Shown piece by piece: positions 55,635-63,902 of a DNA stretch of 64,000 bases (positions are counted from its first letter, which is position 1; every line of letters starts with the position of its first letter). The stretch covers positions 4,836,001 to 4,900,000 of the forward strand of contig NZ_CP152342.1 of NCBI RefSeq assembly GCF_045291395.1. Direction: 5' to 3'. The notes under the pieces are model-generated. The model was not told the origin of the DNA and ran no database searches. It was given only the letters and a program-made list of their open reading frames with translations. The stretch is from MR-S7 sp000400995. Its GTDB lineage: Bacteria; Pseudomonadota; Gammaproteobacteria; Burkholderiales; Burkholderiaceae_C. The translations under genes were made by a program, and so were the position numbers.

Positions 55635-57179
55635 TCAGCTCCGGGGTTGTTCGGCGTCCCAAACGCCGGTGAGGGTGCGGGGCAGCTCGTTCTTGCGGAT
55701 GCGCTGCGTCGGGGTCTTGGGCAGTTCGTCGACGAAGGCGACGAAGCGCGGCACCTGGAACGCCGGCATGCGCGGCTTGCACCAGTCCACCAGTTCCTGG
55801 GGCGGCAGCTGCGCGCCCTCGGCCAGGCGCACGAAGAGCTTCAACTCCTCGTCGCCCAGCTCGCTGGGCACGCCCACCACCGCGCATTCGGCGATGGTCG
55901 GGTGCTCGCCGATCACGCGCTCCACTTCCCAGGCCGAGATGTTGATGCCGCGCCGGCGCACCGTGTCCTTCTTGCGGCCGGCGAAGTAGTAGTAGCCGGC
56001 TTCGTCGCGCCGCGCCAGGTCGCCGCTGCAGAACCACTCGCCGCGCCGCGCGGCCTCGGTGGCCGCTTCGTTGCGGAAGTAGCCGAGGAACTGCAGGCCC
56101 GGCACGCGCGAGCGCACGCAGATCTCGCCCGGCTGGCCCACGGGCACCTCGTTGCCCTCGTCGTCGGTCAGCTTCAGGTCGAAGTACGACAGCGGCTGGC
56201 CGATGGAGAACTTGGGGCCCTGCGGGTTGACGGTGACGAAGGTGATCATCTCCGACAGGCCGTAGCCCTCGCGCATCTCCACGCCGAAGCGCTCGGAGAA
56301 CACGTCCCACACCTCGGGCGGGCAGCCGCCGCCCCAGGCGATGCGCACCTGGTGGTCGCGGTCGTTGCCCTTCGGCGGCTGCTTGAGCAGCATGGGCAAA
56401 ACACCGCCCAGGTAGTGGATGTGCGTGACGCCATAGTGGCGGCACTGGTCCCAGAACTGCGAGGCGCTGAACTTCTCCACCATCGCCAGCGTGAGCTTCT
56501 GCAGGATGGCGGCGATGCACACGGCCACGCCTGCGCCGTGGTGCAGCGATTCCCACAGCAGGAACACGTCGCCCGGCTGCGCGCCCGTGAGGCGCAGCGT
56601 GCCCATGGGGCCGGCGCGCAGCGTGCGGTCGGACTTGTTCACGCCCTTGGGCGCGCCCGTGGTGCCCGAGCTGGGCGTGAGGGCGATGATGTCGTCCGGC
56701 CCCGGCTCCACCGCGGGCGGGGCGCTGTCGGCATGCGCCAGCAGCGCGGCGAAGTCGTCCTGCGCGCCGCCGCGCCACAGCGTCATCTCCACCGCATTGG
56801 TGGGCAGCGCCTCGGCCAGCACCTCGGCATATTCCACGTCGGCGATCAGCGCGCGCGGCGCGAAGGCCTCGAACGGGTAGGCCAGCGACGCGCCCTTGAA
56901 GCCGGTGTTGACCGGCACGCGCACCAGCCCCACCTTGGCGAGCGCGAGGATCGCCACCAGGTGGTCCGGGTGGCTGGGCAGCATCAACGCCACGCGGTCG
57001 CCGGGCTGCAAACCCCGCGCCAGCAGGGCGTTGGCCACGCGGTTCACCTGGGCGTCGATCTCGCCGGAGGTGTGGTCGCGGTCCTGGAACTTCAGCAGCA
57101 CGTGGCCGGGGTCTTCCTTGGCCCGGCGGTCCATGATGCGGCGCAGCGTCTCGTCGCCGACCGGCGGCATCTCGATCAT
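55635..57179 (-). CDS. AMP-forming acyl-CoA synthetase/ligase
   Basis: A 514-residue class I adenylate-forming enzyme. Motifs in order: ALTPSSGTTGAPKGV (A3 P-loop), MREGYGLSEMITF (A5), WFCSGDLARRDEAGYYYFAGRKKDTVRRRGINISAWEVE (A7-A8), LPKTPTQRIRKNELP (A10). In A10 the usual GK reads QR with a Lys two positions on, as in CaiC-like ligases. It activates an unidentified carboxylic acid to its CoA ester. The ATG overlaps the stop of the upstream enoyl-CoA hydratase by 4 bp. Confidence 0.9.
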   Translation of the reverse strand: MIEMPPVGDETLRRIMDRRAKEDPGHVLLKFQDRDHTSGEIDAQVNRVANALLARGLQPGDRVALMLPSHPDHLVAILALAKVGLVRVPVNTGFKGASLAYPFEAFAPRALIADVEYAEVLAEALPTNAVEMTLWRGGAQDDFAALLAHADSAPPAVEPGPDDIIALTPSSGTTGAPKGVNKSDRTLRAGPMGTLRLTGAQPGDVFLLWESLHHGAGVAVCIAAILQKLTLAMVEKFSASQFWDQCRHYGVTHIHYLGGVLPMLLKQPPKGNDRDHQVRIAWGGGCPPEVWDVFSERFGVEMREGYGLSEMITFVTVNPQGPKFSIGQPLSYFDLKLTDDEGNEVPVGQPGEICVRSRVPGLQFLGYFRNEAATEAARRGEWFCSGDLARRDEAGYYYFAGRKKDTVRRRGINISAWEVERVIGEHPTIAECAVVGVPSELGDEELKLFVRLAEGAQLPPQELVDWCKPRMPAFQVPRFVAFVDELPKTPTQRIRKNELPRTLTGVWDAEQPRS

Positions 57180-57961
57180 GGCTGGGTCCCTCCCAGCGCG
57201 TGGCCGCGCGCGGCCATGAAGCTCTCCATCTTGCGCGCCGGCTCGCCCGAGGCGTAGGACTCGCGGTGCGCGCGGATGGCCGCGTCGATGGTCTGGCGGA
57301 AGCCCGCCTCGGTCATGTCGGCGAACCAGGCACGGTCCAGGCGCATCGCCAGCGGGGCCTTGGCGGCCAGTTGTTCGGCGATCTCCAGAGCCTTCGGCAG
57401 CACCTGCTCGCGCGGCACCAGGTGGTGGATCAGGCCGATCTCGCGGCACTCCTGCGCCTCCATCATGCGGCCCGTGAGCGTCAGCTCGATGGTGCGCGAC
57501 ATGCCCAGGATCTCCTTCATGATCCACGGCCCGGTGATGCTGGCGATGCCGGAGTTGATCTCCGGCTGGCCCATCTTCACCTCGGCATGGCCCACGCGGA
57601 TGTCGCACAGCAGCGCTACTTGGAAGGCCGAGCCGGCGGCCGTGCCGTTGAGCGCGGCCACGACGGGCTTGGTCAGGCGCCGCAGCGTGCCGTAGAAGTC
57701 TTCCCACTCGCGGATCCAGGTCTCGGCCCGGTCGGCGTCGAAGTCGTGCGCCTCGGCGAAATCCTGCCCGGCAGAGAACGCGCGCTCGCCCGCGCCCGTC
57801 ATGACGACGGCGCCGATCGCGGCGTCGCCGTCGTAGTCGCGCAAGGCCGCCACGATCTGGTCGCGCATGGCCTTGTCCCAGGCATTGAGCTTGGACGGTT
57901 TGTTGAGCGTGATCAGGCCCACGGGCCCGCGGCGCTCGAGGAGGACGGCAGGAGAGGTCAT
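57176..57961 (-). CDS. Enoyl-CoA hydratase
   Basis: A 261-residue crotonase with both catalytic Glu: EVKMGQPEINSGIASITG (first) and MSRTIELTLTG (second). Oxyanion-hole segments GAGERAFSAGQDFAEA and NGTAAGSAFQVALLCDIRVGH are present. A true hydratase is likely. It is the first gene of the four-gene operon (hydratase, ligase, Bug, second crotonase) transcribed away from the LysR gene. Start MTSPAVLLERRG chosen by family alignment. Confidence 0.9.
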   Translation of the reverse strand: MTSPAVLLERRGPVGLITLNKPSKLNAWDKAMRDQIVAALRDYDGDAAIGAVVMTGAGERAFSAGQDFAEAHDFDADRAETWIREWEDFYGTLRRLTKPVVAALNGTAAGSAFQVALLCDIRVGHAEVKMGQPEINSGIASITGPWIMKEILGMSRTIELTLTGRMMEAQECREIGLIHHLVPREQVLPKALEIAEQLAAKAPLAMRLDRAWFADMTEAGFRQTIDAAIRAHRESYASGEPARKMESFMAARGHALGGTQP

Positions 57962-58054
57962 TGGATGCGTCGGCTGAACCGGCGTTGGGTGGTGATGCCT
58001 CGGAAGAATAGGAAGCGCAGGGCATGTCGTCCAATGACAAGTTATGCAGAATGC

Positions 58055-58070
58055 ATATCCATCTGGATAT
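58055..58070. promoter_or_regulatory. LysR-type operator between divergent LysR gene and hydratase operon
   Basis: ATATCC-ATCT-GGATAT: perfect 6-bp arms with a 4-bp spacer, 28 bp upstream of the LysR ATG and about 94 bp upstream of the hydratase ATG. The dyad and A/T ends suit LysR binding. Confidence 0.55.
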
Positions 58071-58098
58071 ACTTGCCGCTGCCAAGCAGGAGACACCC

Positions 58099-58965
58099 AT
58101 GCGCTGGAAGCTGATCGAAACCTTTCGCGCGGTGATGCTCACGCGGTCGATGACGGTGGCCGCGCACGACCTGCATACCTCGCAGCCCAACGTCAGCCGC
58201 GCCATCGGGCAACTGGAGGCAATGGTCGGCTTCCCCCTGTTCGTGCGGCTGGGCGGGCGCCTGACGCCCACGCCCGAGGCCGAAGCGTTCTTCCAGTCGG
58301 TGCAGCGCTGGTTCCTCGGCATGGAAGCGCTGGCGGACAGCGCCAGGCAGATCCGCGAAGTGGGCTCGGGCACGCTGCGCATCGGCGCGGTGGCGTCGCT
58401 TGCCATGAGCGTCATGCCGGAAGCCATGCACGCGTTTCGCCTGCGGTACCCGGACGCATCCGTTTCCATCCACACGGGCGACTCGGCCACGGTGGCGAAG
58501 TGGACCGCGAACCGGTACGTGGACCTGGGCCTGGTGACCAACCTGGATGACACGCCGGGCCTGCAGTCCACGCTGTGGGCCGAGGAAAACGGCGTGTGCA
58601 TCGTTCCCGAGGGGCACCGGCTGGCGGGCCGGGCCGTGGTGCGCAGCGCCGACCTGGACGACGAAACCTTCATCTCGCTGACCCAGGGCGACGGCACGCG
58701 CGCGGTGGTGGACGCGGCGTTCGTGCCCGACAGGCGGCGGCTGACGCTGGACGCGCCCTATTCGGCGGTCATCTGCCGCATGGTGAGCCTGGGGCTGGGC
58801 GTGAGCGTGCTCAATCCGCTCGTCGTGCGGCATCTGGACCTGGCCGGCATCCAGGTGCTGCCCTTCGAGCCCCGCGTGAATTTCGTCCGCTACATCCTCA
58901 TGGCGCAGCAGCAGGCGCCATCCGTACTGATGCGCGTCTTCGTGGAGTGCCTGGACGGCATGTAG
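58099..58965 (+). CDS. LysR family transcriptional regulator
   Basis: A 288-residue LysR regulator. HTH MRWKLIETFRAVMLTRSMTVAAHDLHTSQPNVSRAIGQLEAMVGFPLFVR; effector domain with GTLRIGAVASLAMSVMPEAMHAFRLRYPDASVSIHTG, LGLVTNLDDTPGL, CRMVSLGLGVSVLNPL. CAGGAGACACCC precedes the ATG 58099. It is divergent from the hydratase-ligase-Bug-crotonase operon and is its probable activator. Confidence 0.91.
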   Translation: MRWKLIETFRAVMLTRSMTVAAHDLHTSQPNVSRAIGQLEAMVGFPLFVRLGGRLTPTPEAEAFFQSVQRWFLGMEALADSARQIREVGSGTLRIGAVASLAMSVMPEAMHAFRLRYPDASVSIHTGDSATVAKWTANRYVDLGLVTNLDDTPGLQSTLWAEENGVCIVPEGHRLAGRAVVRSADLDDETFISLTQGDGTRAVVDAAFVPDRRRLTLDAPYSAVICRMVSLGLGVSVLNPLVVRHLDLAGIQVLPFEPRVNFVRYILMAQQQAPSVLMRVFVECLDGM

Positions 58966-58996
58966 CCTGGAACGGGCGCGCCCGCGCCGGATTCAA

Positions 58997-59050
58997 GCGA
59001 AAAGTGCCTCCAGCGCTTTCCCATCAAGCGCGAGCAGCTATGGTTTTGGG
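58997..59050 (-). repeat. Intergenic hairpin repeat, copy 11
   Basis: AAAGTGCCTCCAGCGCTTTC, CCAT, CAAGCGCGAGCAGCTATGGTTTTGG. It provides the last codons and stop (KTIAARA) of the TfoX-domain gene. Confidence 0.82.
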
Positions 59051-59395
59051 AGCGCGTGCGTAAGCATGGCGCGGGATGCATGCCAGCACGCGCAGCAACC
59101 GGGCGCGGTGCTCGCGCTCCACCTGCCGCCAGGGCTGACCCGTCAGCACGGCCTCCAGCGACCAGAGGAGGGGCAGGCCCACATGGACGTTGGCCGCCTG
59201 GGCGCGCACGTAGGCCTCCACGCTGCCCAGCGCGCGCAACTCCTGCAGCGAATGGATGCCCGCGCGCGCCAGCATGTGCCGCGCGAGCGGGTCGAGTCCG
59301 GGCAAGGAGGCGGGGGAGGGGTCATCGGCGGCCGAAGGAATGGAAACGCGGCCGATTCTGGGCAAACGCCCGTGCGCGCGCCATGCACAGCGCAT
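59024..59395 (-). CDS. TfoX C-terminal domain protein
   Basis: About 123 residues. The core LPGLDPLARHMLARAGIHSLQELRALGSVEAYVRAQAANVHVGLPLLWSLEAVLTGQPWRQV matches the TfoX/Sxy C-terminal helical domain, a helix-hairpin-helix-like module also found alone in Burkholderiales. The N-terminal part (about 35 residues) is low in similarity, so the true start may be a later GTG at 59347. The C-terminus (APKTIAARA) is encoded by an intergenic repeat, which suggests that the repeat inserted into the gene end. Role in competence regulation is not established for this short form. Confidence 0.72.
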   Translation of the reverse strand: MRCAWRAHGRLPRIGRVSIPSAADDPSPASLPGLDPLARHMLARAGIHSLQELRALGSVEAYVRAQAANVHVGLPLLWSLEAVLTGQPWRQVEREHRARLLRVLACIPRHAYARAPKTIAARA

Positions 59396-59476
59396 GCGAA
59401 GACTCACATTTGAAGGATTTTCACGATTGCGGCGCGCCCTGCTTGCGGCGGCGCGGCGTTCCGTCATGATGCCGCC

Positions 59477-60577
59477 ATGCCCTCCGCTCCCACCCTGGAC
59501 CATCTGCGCCGCCACGCCGTCGCGCGCACGCTGTTTGCGCCCACCACGCTGCCGCGCGCCATCGCGCGGCTGGGCTTCGTCCAGGCCGATCCCATCCGCG
59601 CGCCGGCCCGCGCGCAGGACCTCACGCTGCGCCACCGCGTGCGCGGCTACCGCGCCGGCGACCTGGAGCGGCGCTATGCGCGGCTGGGGCTGGAGGAAGA
59701 CTTCTTCGTCAACTATGGCTTCCTGCCGCCCCGGCACGCGGCGCTGATGCACCCGCGCACGCCGCGCACGGCCTGGACGCCCGAGCGCGAGCGCCAGGCC
59801 GCTGCCGTGCTGGAGTTCGTGCGCGCCAGCGGCGCCGTGCATCCGCGCGAGGTCGAGGCGCGCTTCGCCCACGGCAAGGCGAGCAACTGGTTCGGCGGCA
59901 GCACCACCGCCAGTGCCCAGCTGCTGGACGCCATGCACTACCGCGGCCTGCTGCGCGTGGCGCGGCGCGAGGGCGGCACGCGGCTCTACGCCGTGCGGAC
60001 GCCAGCAGAGGACGAGGGCGCCAGCGCAATGGCGCGCATGGATGCGCTGGTGGACCTGGCCGTCGCCAAATACGCGCCGCTGCCCGCCGCCAGCCTGGGC
60101 CGGCTGCTGAGCCACCTGCGCGGCGGCGCCCCGCAATGGGCCGCCGAGCGCGCCGGCGCCCTGGCCCGCGCCCGCCGGCGGCTGGCGCATGCGCGCGTCG
60201 ATGGCGTGGACTGGTACTGGCCCGCCGGCGAGAACCCCGCCGCCGCGCGCTGGCGCCCGCCGCAGGGCGTGCGCCTGCTCACGCCGTTCGACCCGGTGGT
60301 GTGGGACCGGCGCCGCTTCGAGCTGCTGTGGGGCTGGGCCTACCGCTTCGAGGCCTACACGCCCGCGCCCCGGCGCCAGCTGGGCTACTACGCGCTGCCG
60401 CTGCTGTGGCGCGAGCAGGTGATCGGCTGGGGCAACCTCGCGGTGGTGCAGGGCGGGGCGGGCGCGCAGCTGCAGGCGCAATTCGGCTATGTGGCCGGCC
60501 GGCCGCCGCGCGAGGCGGCGTTCCACGCCGCGCTGGACGAGGAACTGGCGCGGATGCGCGCCTTCCTGGGCGTTTGA
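59477..60577 (+). CDS. YcaQ-type winged-helix DNA glycosylase family protein
   Basis: A 366-residue HTH_42/YcaQ (AlkX/AlkZ) protein. LPRAIARLGFVQADPIRAPARAQDLTLRHRVRGY contains the QxD motif that serves as catalytic site in the YcaQ (AlkX) branch. Tandem winged helices (AAVLEFVRASGAVHPREVEARF, ASAQLLDAMHYRGLLRVARREGGTRLYAV) and the closing LLTPFDPVVWDRRRFELLWGWAYRFEAYTPAPRRQLGYYALPLLW are characteristic. E. coli YcaQ removes alkylated bases and unhooks interstrand crosslinks. It is convergent with the next gene (4 bp between stops). Confidence 0.88.
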   Translation: MPSAPTLDHLRRHAVARTLFAPTTLPRAIARLGFVQADPIRAPARAQDLTLRHRVRGYRAGDLERRYARLGLEEDFFVNYGFLPPRHAALMHPRTPRTAWTPERERQAAAVLEFVRASGAVHPREVEARFAHGKASNWFGGSTTASAQLLDAMHYRGLLRVARREGGTRLYAVRTPAEDEGASAMARMDALVDLAVAKYAPLPAASLGRLLSHLRGGAPQWAAERAGALARARRRLAHARVDGVDWYWPAGENPAAARWRPPQGVRLLTPFDPVVWDRRRFELLWGWAYRFEAYTPAPRRQLGYYALPLLWREQVIGWGNLAVVQGGAGAQLQAQFGYVAGRPPREAAFHAALDEELARMRAFLGV

Positions 60578-60581
60578 CGGC

Positions 60582-61025
60582 TTACTTCTTCTTGCGCGCG
60601 CGCATCAGCTCCAGGTTCGCGCGCTGCGCGGGCGTGAAGCCTTGCACCGCCTTGGCCGCGCCGGGGGCCTTCTCCACCGCCAGGGCCATGCCCGCGTGCA
60701 GAGCCGCCAGCGTGGCGGTGGCGTATTCGGTGGAAGTGAGGCCATGGCGCGCGAGGATGGCGCGCACGCGCGGGTCGGCGTCGAGCTTGCGGGCGATGTC
60801 TTCGACCGACTCGTCGTCGTCGTTGCTGTCCTCGTCCTCGCTCTGTTTCTTCTTGGCCGGGGGCAGCTTGTGGGCCTCGGCAGTGGCGGCTTCCATACGG
60901 TCCAGCAGCGCGGGCGTGAGGCGGAAGGTGGCCGGGTCGGCAGCCCAGGCGCTGGTGACGGTGACGACGAGGGCCATGGCGGCGAGGGCGAAGAAGGTGA
61001 GCGCGCCGGTGATGAGTCGCAGCAT
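60582..61025 (-). CDS. Exported protein with acidic tract, function unknown
   Basis: A 147-residue protein with a signal peptide ending near AWA-AD (residue 28). The mature part is helical and charged: TPALLDRMEAATAEAHKL, then KKKQSEDEDSNDDDESVEDIARKLD (acidic run), DPRVRAILARHGLTSTEYATATLAALHAGMALAVEK, ending RARKKK. A related layout is seen in small periplasmic proteins of other Burkholderiales, but no characterised family is recognised. It is followed leftwards by the YcaQ gene in the opposite direction. Confidence 0.75.
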   Translation of the reverse strand: MLRLITGALTFFALAAMALVVTVTSAWAADPATFRLTPALLDRMEAATAEAHKLPPAKKKQSEDEDSNDDDESVEDIARKLDADPRVRAILARHGLTSTEYATATLAALHAGMALAVEKAPGAAKAVQGFTPAQRANLELMRARKKK

Positions 61026-61045
61026 GCGGAAGTTCTTTCAGGAAA

Positions 61046-61104
61046 TTGAAAAAAAACGGCTCCAGCGCTTAGGGAGTAAGCGCTGGAAGCTATCGAATCA
61101 GGAG
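61046..61104 (-). repeat. Intergenic hairpin repeat, copy 12
   Basis: GAAAAAAAACGGCTCCAGCGC with a perfect stem CCAGCGCTTA (61062-61071) / TAAGCGCTGG (61077-61086), then AAGCTATCGAATCAGGAGCG. The TGA of the Kelch protein gene (61098-61100) is within it. Confidence 0.85.
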
Positions 61105-63827
61105 CGATTCGCTTGGCGGCGCACGCCCGCGAACAGCATCATCGCGGCCAGCAGCATCACGCCCCACTGCGACAGCGTGGGCACCGGCTGCACAGGTCCC
61201 GGCCCGGGGCCAGGCCCCGGGCCGGCCGTGGGCGTCACGCTGCCCGTGGGCGGGGCCGAGGTACTGCCGCCCTCGGCGTTCGCCGTCACGGTGAAGGTGT
61301 AGGCCGTGCCGTTGGTGAGGCCCGTCACCGTGCAGCTTGTCGCGGGGTACTGCACGGTGCAGCTCGCGCCGCCGGGCTGGGCGGTGACGGTGTAGCTCGC
61401 GGGCTGGGGCACGCCGGCTGGGTGGTCCCAGGCGACGGTGACCTGCGCGTTGCCCGGCGTGGCCGTCACGTTGCGCGGTGCGCCCGGGGCGCCGGGCGAC
61501 GGGGCGCGCAGCTCGAAGACGTAGGCGCTCGAAGCAATCGCGTTGCTGAACACCCGCGCCTGGTACAGCCCCGCGGGCAGCCACGTGGGCAGGGCGCGCG
61601 ATTCGTAGCTGCCCGCGTCCGACAGTTGCGCGTCCAGCCACGCCACCGGGCCGCCGTCCATGCGCTCCAGCCGCACCTGCGGCAGGTTGCCGGCGGCCTG
61701 TGCGGTGCCGCCGCCGCTGCCCTCGCTGTCGCTGGTGAAGCCCGTGCCCAGCAGCACCAGCCTCGATCCATGGTTGATCTGCGTGAAGGCGTTGCCGATG
61801 ACCGGGCGCGGGCGCGTGGTGGTCTGGGGCTGGATGGCGAGGGGCTGGTCGGGCTGGCCCACGCCGCCGTAGTAGCCGCCCGCCACCAGCAGCTCGCCGC
61901 TGTCCAGCAGCGCCACCGCGTGGTGGCGGCGGGTCTGCGGCAGTGTTTGAAAGCTCCAGGTGCCCGCGAGCGGGTCGAACAGCTCCATGCGCGCCGACGC
62001 CGCCACGCCGCTGCGCCAGCCGCCCACTACCGCCACGCGGCCGTCGGGCAGCAGCGTGGCGGTGTGCCCGTTGCGCGCCTGCAGCATGCCGGCCGCGCCC
62101 GCCCAGGTGTTCGCCACGGGGTCGTACAGCGCGGCGCTGGCCAGCTGGCCGCTGGCCGACAGGCCGCCCGCCACCAGCACGCGCCCGTCGCGCAGCAGCG
62201 TGGCCGAGTGGAAGGCGCGCGGCGCGGGCATGGGCGCGGCGGCCACCCAGCGGTTCTGCGCGGGCTGGTAGACCTCGGCCTGGGCCAGGGTGGATGCGGC
62301 GTCGTTCTCCACGCCGCGGCCCCCGGCCGCCAGCACGCCGCCGCCGGGCAGCAGCGTGGCAGTGTGGTAATAGCGCGCCTGCGCCAGGTCGGGCGCGGCG
62401 CTCCAGGCGTTGGCGCCGGGGTCGTACAGCTCGGCGCTGGCCAGCACGCCGCTGCCGCCCAGGCCGCCCGCGGCCAGCACGCGGCCGCTGGGCAGCAGGG
62501 TCTGCGTGTGCTGCTGGCGCCAGGGCGCCACGGGCGTGCCCGCGGCGGTCCAAGCATCGGCGGCGGGGCTGTAGCGCAGCGGCGGCGTGCCCACGCCGCT
62601 GCGCTGGCCGCCTGCCATCAGCACCGTGCCATCGGCCAGCGGTGTGGCGATGGCGTGTTCCACCGTGGGGCGCGTGGCCAGGTTGCGCGTGGCGGGGGCC
62701 GCGGCGGGCCACAGGGTTTCGGGCGCGGACAGCGGACCGCTGGCGCCCAGGCCGCCCACGACCAGCACGCGCCCGCCCGGCAGCAGCGTGGCGGTGTGGC
62801 TGGCTCGGGCCTGGGACATGGCCCCGCTGAGAGAGGCGATGTTGGTGGCAGGGTTGTAGTACACGGCGCCCAGGTGCAGGCCGCCGGTGCCGGCGTGCGC
62901 GCCGCCGGCCATCAATACGCGGCCGTCAGGCAGCAGCGTGGCGCTGTGGCGCGTGCGCTCGCCGATGCCCGCTGCAGCGGTCCAGGTGCCGGCCTCCGGG
63001 TCGTAGATGAAGGGCAGGCCGGGCACGGGCGCGCCCCCCGCGCTCTCGCCCCCCGCGACGTACACGCGGCCATCGGGCAGCAGCGTCGCGGTGTGGTGCA
63101 TGCGCTGCTCGCCCGGGGGCAGCGGCGTGGCCGCGCTCCAGCTGTTGCTGAGGGGGTCGTACAGCGCGTTGTTCACCGTGGCGGCCTCGCCGTTGTCCAT
63201 GCCCGCTACGACCAGCACGCGGCCGTTGGGCAGCAATGTGGCCGTGTGGTGGCGTGCCCCCAGGCCGGGCATCTGGCCCGCACTGCTCCAGGTGCGGCTG
63301 GCGGGGTCGTAGATCTCGGCCGAGCGCAGCGCCGCCTGCCCGGCGCCGCCCTCGCCGCCCGCGACCAGCACACGGCCGTCGCGCAGCACGGTGGCGGTGT
63401 GGTGGCGGCGGGCCACGGCCAGGTCGGGCACGGGGGTGAAGGCGTCGTCCTCGGGGTCGTAGGTGTAGGCCGTGCGCAGCGGCCCGCCGGTGGTGCTGGT
63501 GCCGCCCGCGACCAGCACCGTGCCGTTGCGCAGCAGCGTACCGGTGTGGCTGCTGCGCGGCTGCGGCAGCGGGGCGGCGGCGGTCCACTGGCCGCTGCCG
63601 CCGTCATGGCGCAGCGTGGTGGCCAGGGCGTTGCCGCCCGCATCCTGGCCGCCCGCCAGCAGCACGGCGCCGCCGGGCAGCAGCGTGGCGGTGTGGTGCG
63701 TGCGGGCGCCGCTGAAGTCGGCGCCGGGCGACCACTGGGCCTGGGCGGCGGTGGCCAGCAGCAGGCCCAGGGATACGGCGCTGGCGTGCAGCCAGCGCCG
63801 CAAGCCCGTGGTGGGGATGGAGGGCAT
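61098..63827 (-). CDS. Kelch-repeat / FN3 protein with IPTL-CTERM sorting signal
   Basis: A 909-residue surface protein. Signal peptide to about residue 30 (TAAQA-QW). Thirteen Kelch-type units built on HHTATLLPDGRVLVAGG recur about every 47 residues (about 38-660), enough for two beta-propellers, as in galactose-oxidase-like proteins. A beta-sandwich follows (about 670-770), then one fibronectin III domain (APGAPRNVTATPGNAQVTVAWDHPAG, about 775-865), a Gly/Pro spacer (GPGPGPGPG), and the C-terminal tag VPTLSQWGVMLLAAMMLFAGVRRQANRS: the IPTL motif form, a transmembrane helix and an Arg-rich end. Exosortase-like processing to the surface is inferred. No adjacent partner gene is visible. Confidence 0.88.
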   Translation of the reverse strand: MPSIPTTGLRRWLHASAVSLGLLLATAAQAQWSPGADFSGARTHHTATLLPGGAVLLAGGQDAGGNALATTLRHDGGSGQWTAAAPLPQPRSSHTGTLLRNGTVLVAGGTSTTGGPLRTAYTYDPEDDAFTPVPDLAVARRHHTATVLRDGRVLVAGGEGGAGQAALRSAEIYDPASRTWSSAGQMPGLGARHHTATLLPNGRVLVVAGMDNGEAATVNNALYDPLSNSWSAATPLPPGEQRMHHTATLLPDGRVYVAGGESAGGAPVPGLPFIYDPEAGTWTAAAGIGERTRHSATLLPDGRVLMAGGAHAGTGGLHLGAVYYNPATNIASLSGAMSQARASHTATLLPGGRVLVVGGLGASGPLSAPETLWPAAAPATRNLATRPTVEHAIATPLADGTVLMAGGQRSGVGTPPLRYSPAADAWTAAGTPVAPWRQQHTQTLLPSGRVLAAGGLGGSGVLASAELYDPGANAWSAAPDLAQARYYHTATLLPGGGVLAAGGRGVENDAASTLAQAEVYQPAQNRWVAAAPMPAPRAFHSATLLRDGRVLVAGGLSASGQLASAALYDPVANTWAGAAGMLQARNGHTATLLPDGRVAVVGGWRSGVAASARMELFDPLAGTWSFQTLPQTRRHHAVALLDSGELLVAGGYYGGVGQPDQPLAIQPQTTTRPRPVIGNAFTQINHGSRLVLLGTGFTSDSEGSGGGTAQAAGNLPQVRLERMDGGPVAWLDAQLSDAGSYESRALPTWLPAGLYQARVFSNAIASSAYVFELRAPSPGAPGAPRNVTATPGNAQVTVAWDHPAGVPQPASYTVTAQPGGASCTVQYPATSCTVTGLTNGTAYTFTVTANAEGGSTSAPPTGSVTPTAGPGPGPGPGPVQPVPTLSQWGVMLLAAMMLFAGVRRQANRS

Positions 63828-63848
63828 GGTGGAGATCCTTGTGTTGCA

Positions 63849-63902
63849 AGAAAAAGGCCGTGGCGCTTATGGGGTAAGCGCTGGCAGCTATCGAATCAGG
63901 AG
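63849..63902 (-). repeat. Intergenic hairpin repeat, copy 13
   Basis: AGAAAAAGGCCGTGGCGCTTA, TGGGG, TAAGCGCTGGCAGCTATCGAATCAGG. It is upstream of the Kelch gene and near-identical at its right end to copy 12, so the gene is flanked by two like-oriented copies. Confidence 0.82.

Noticed and set aside
61500..63750. Regularly repeated DNA that could suggest a repeat array or CRISPR
   Set aside because: The periodicity is about 140 bp and in frame; it encodes Kelch units with variable codons.
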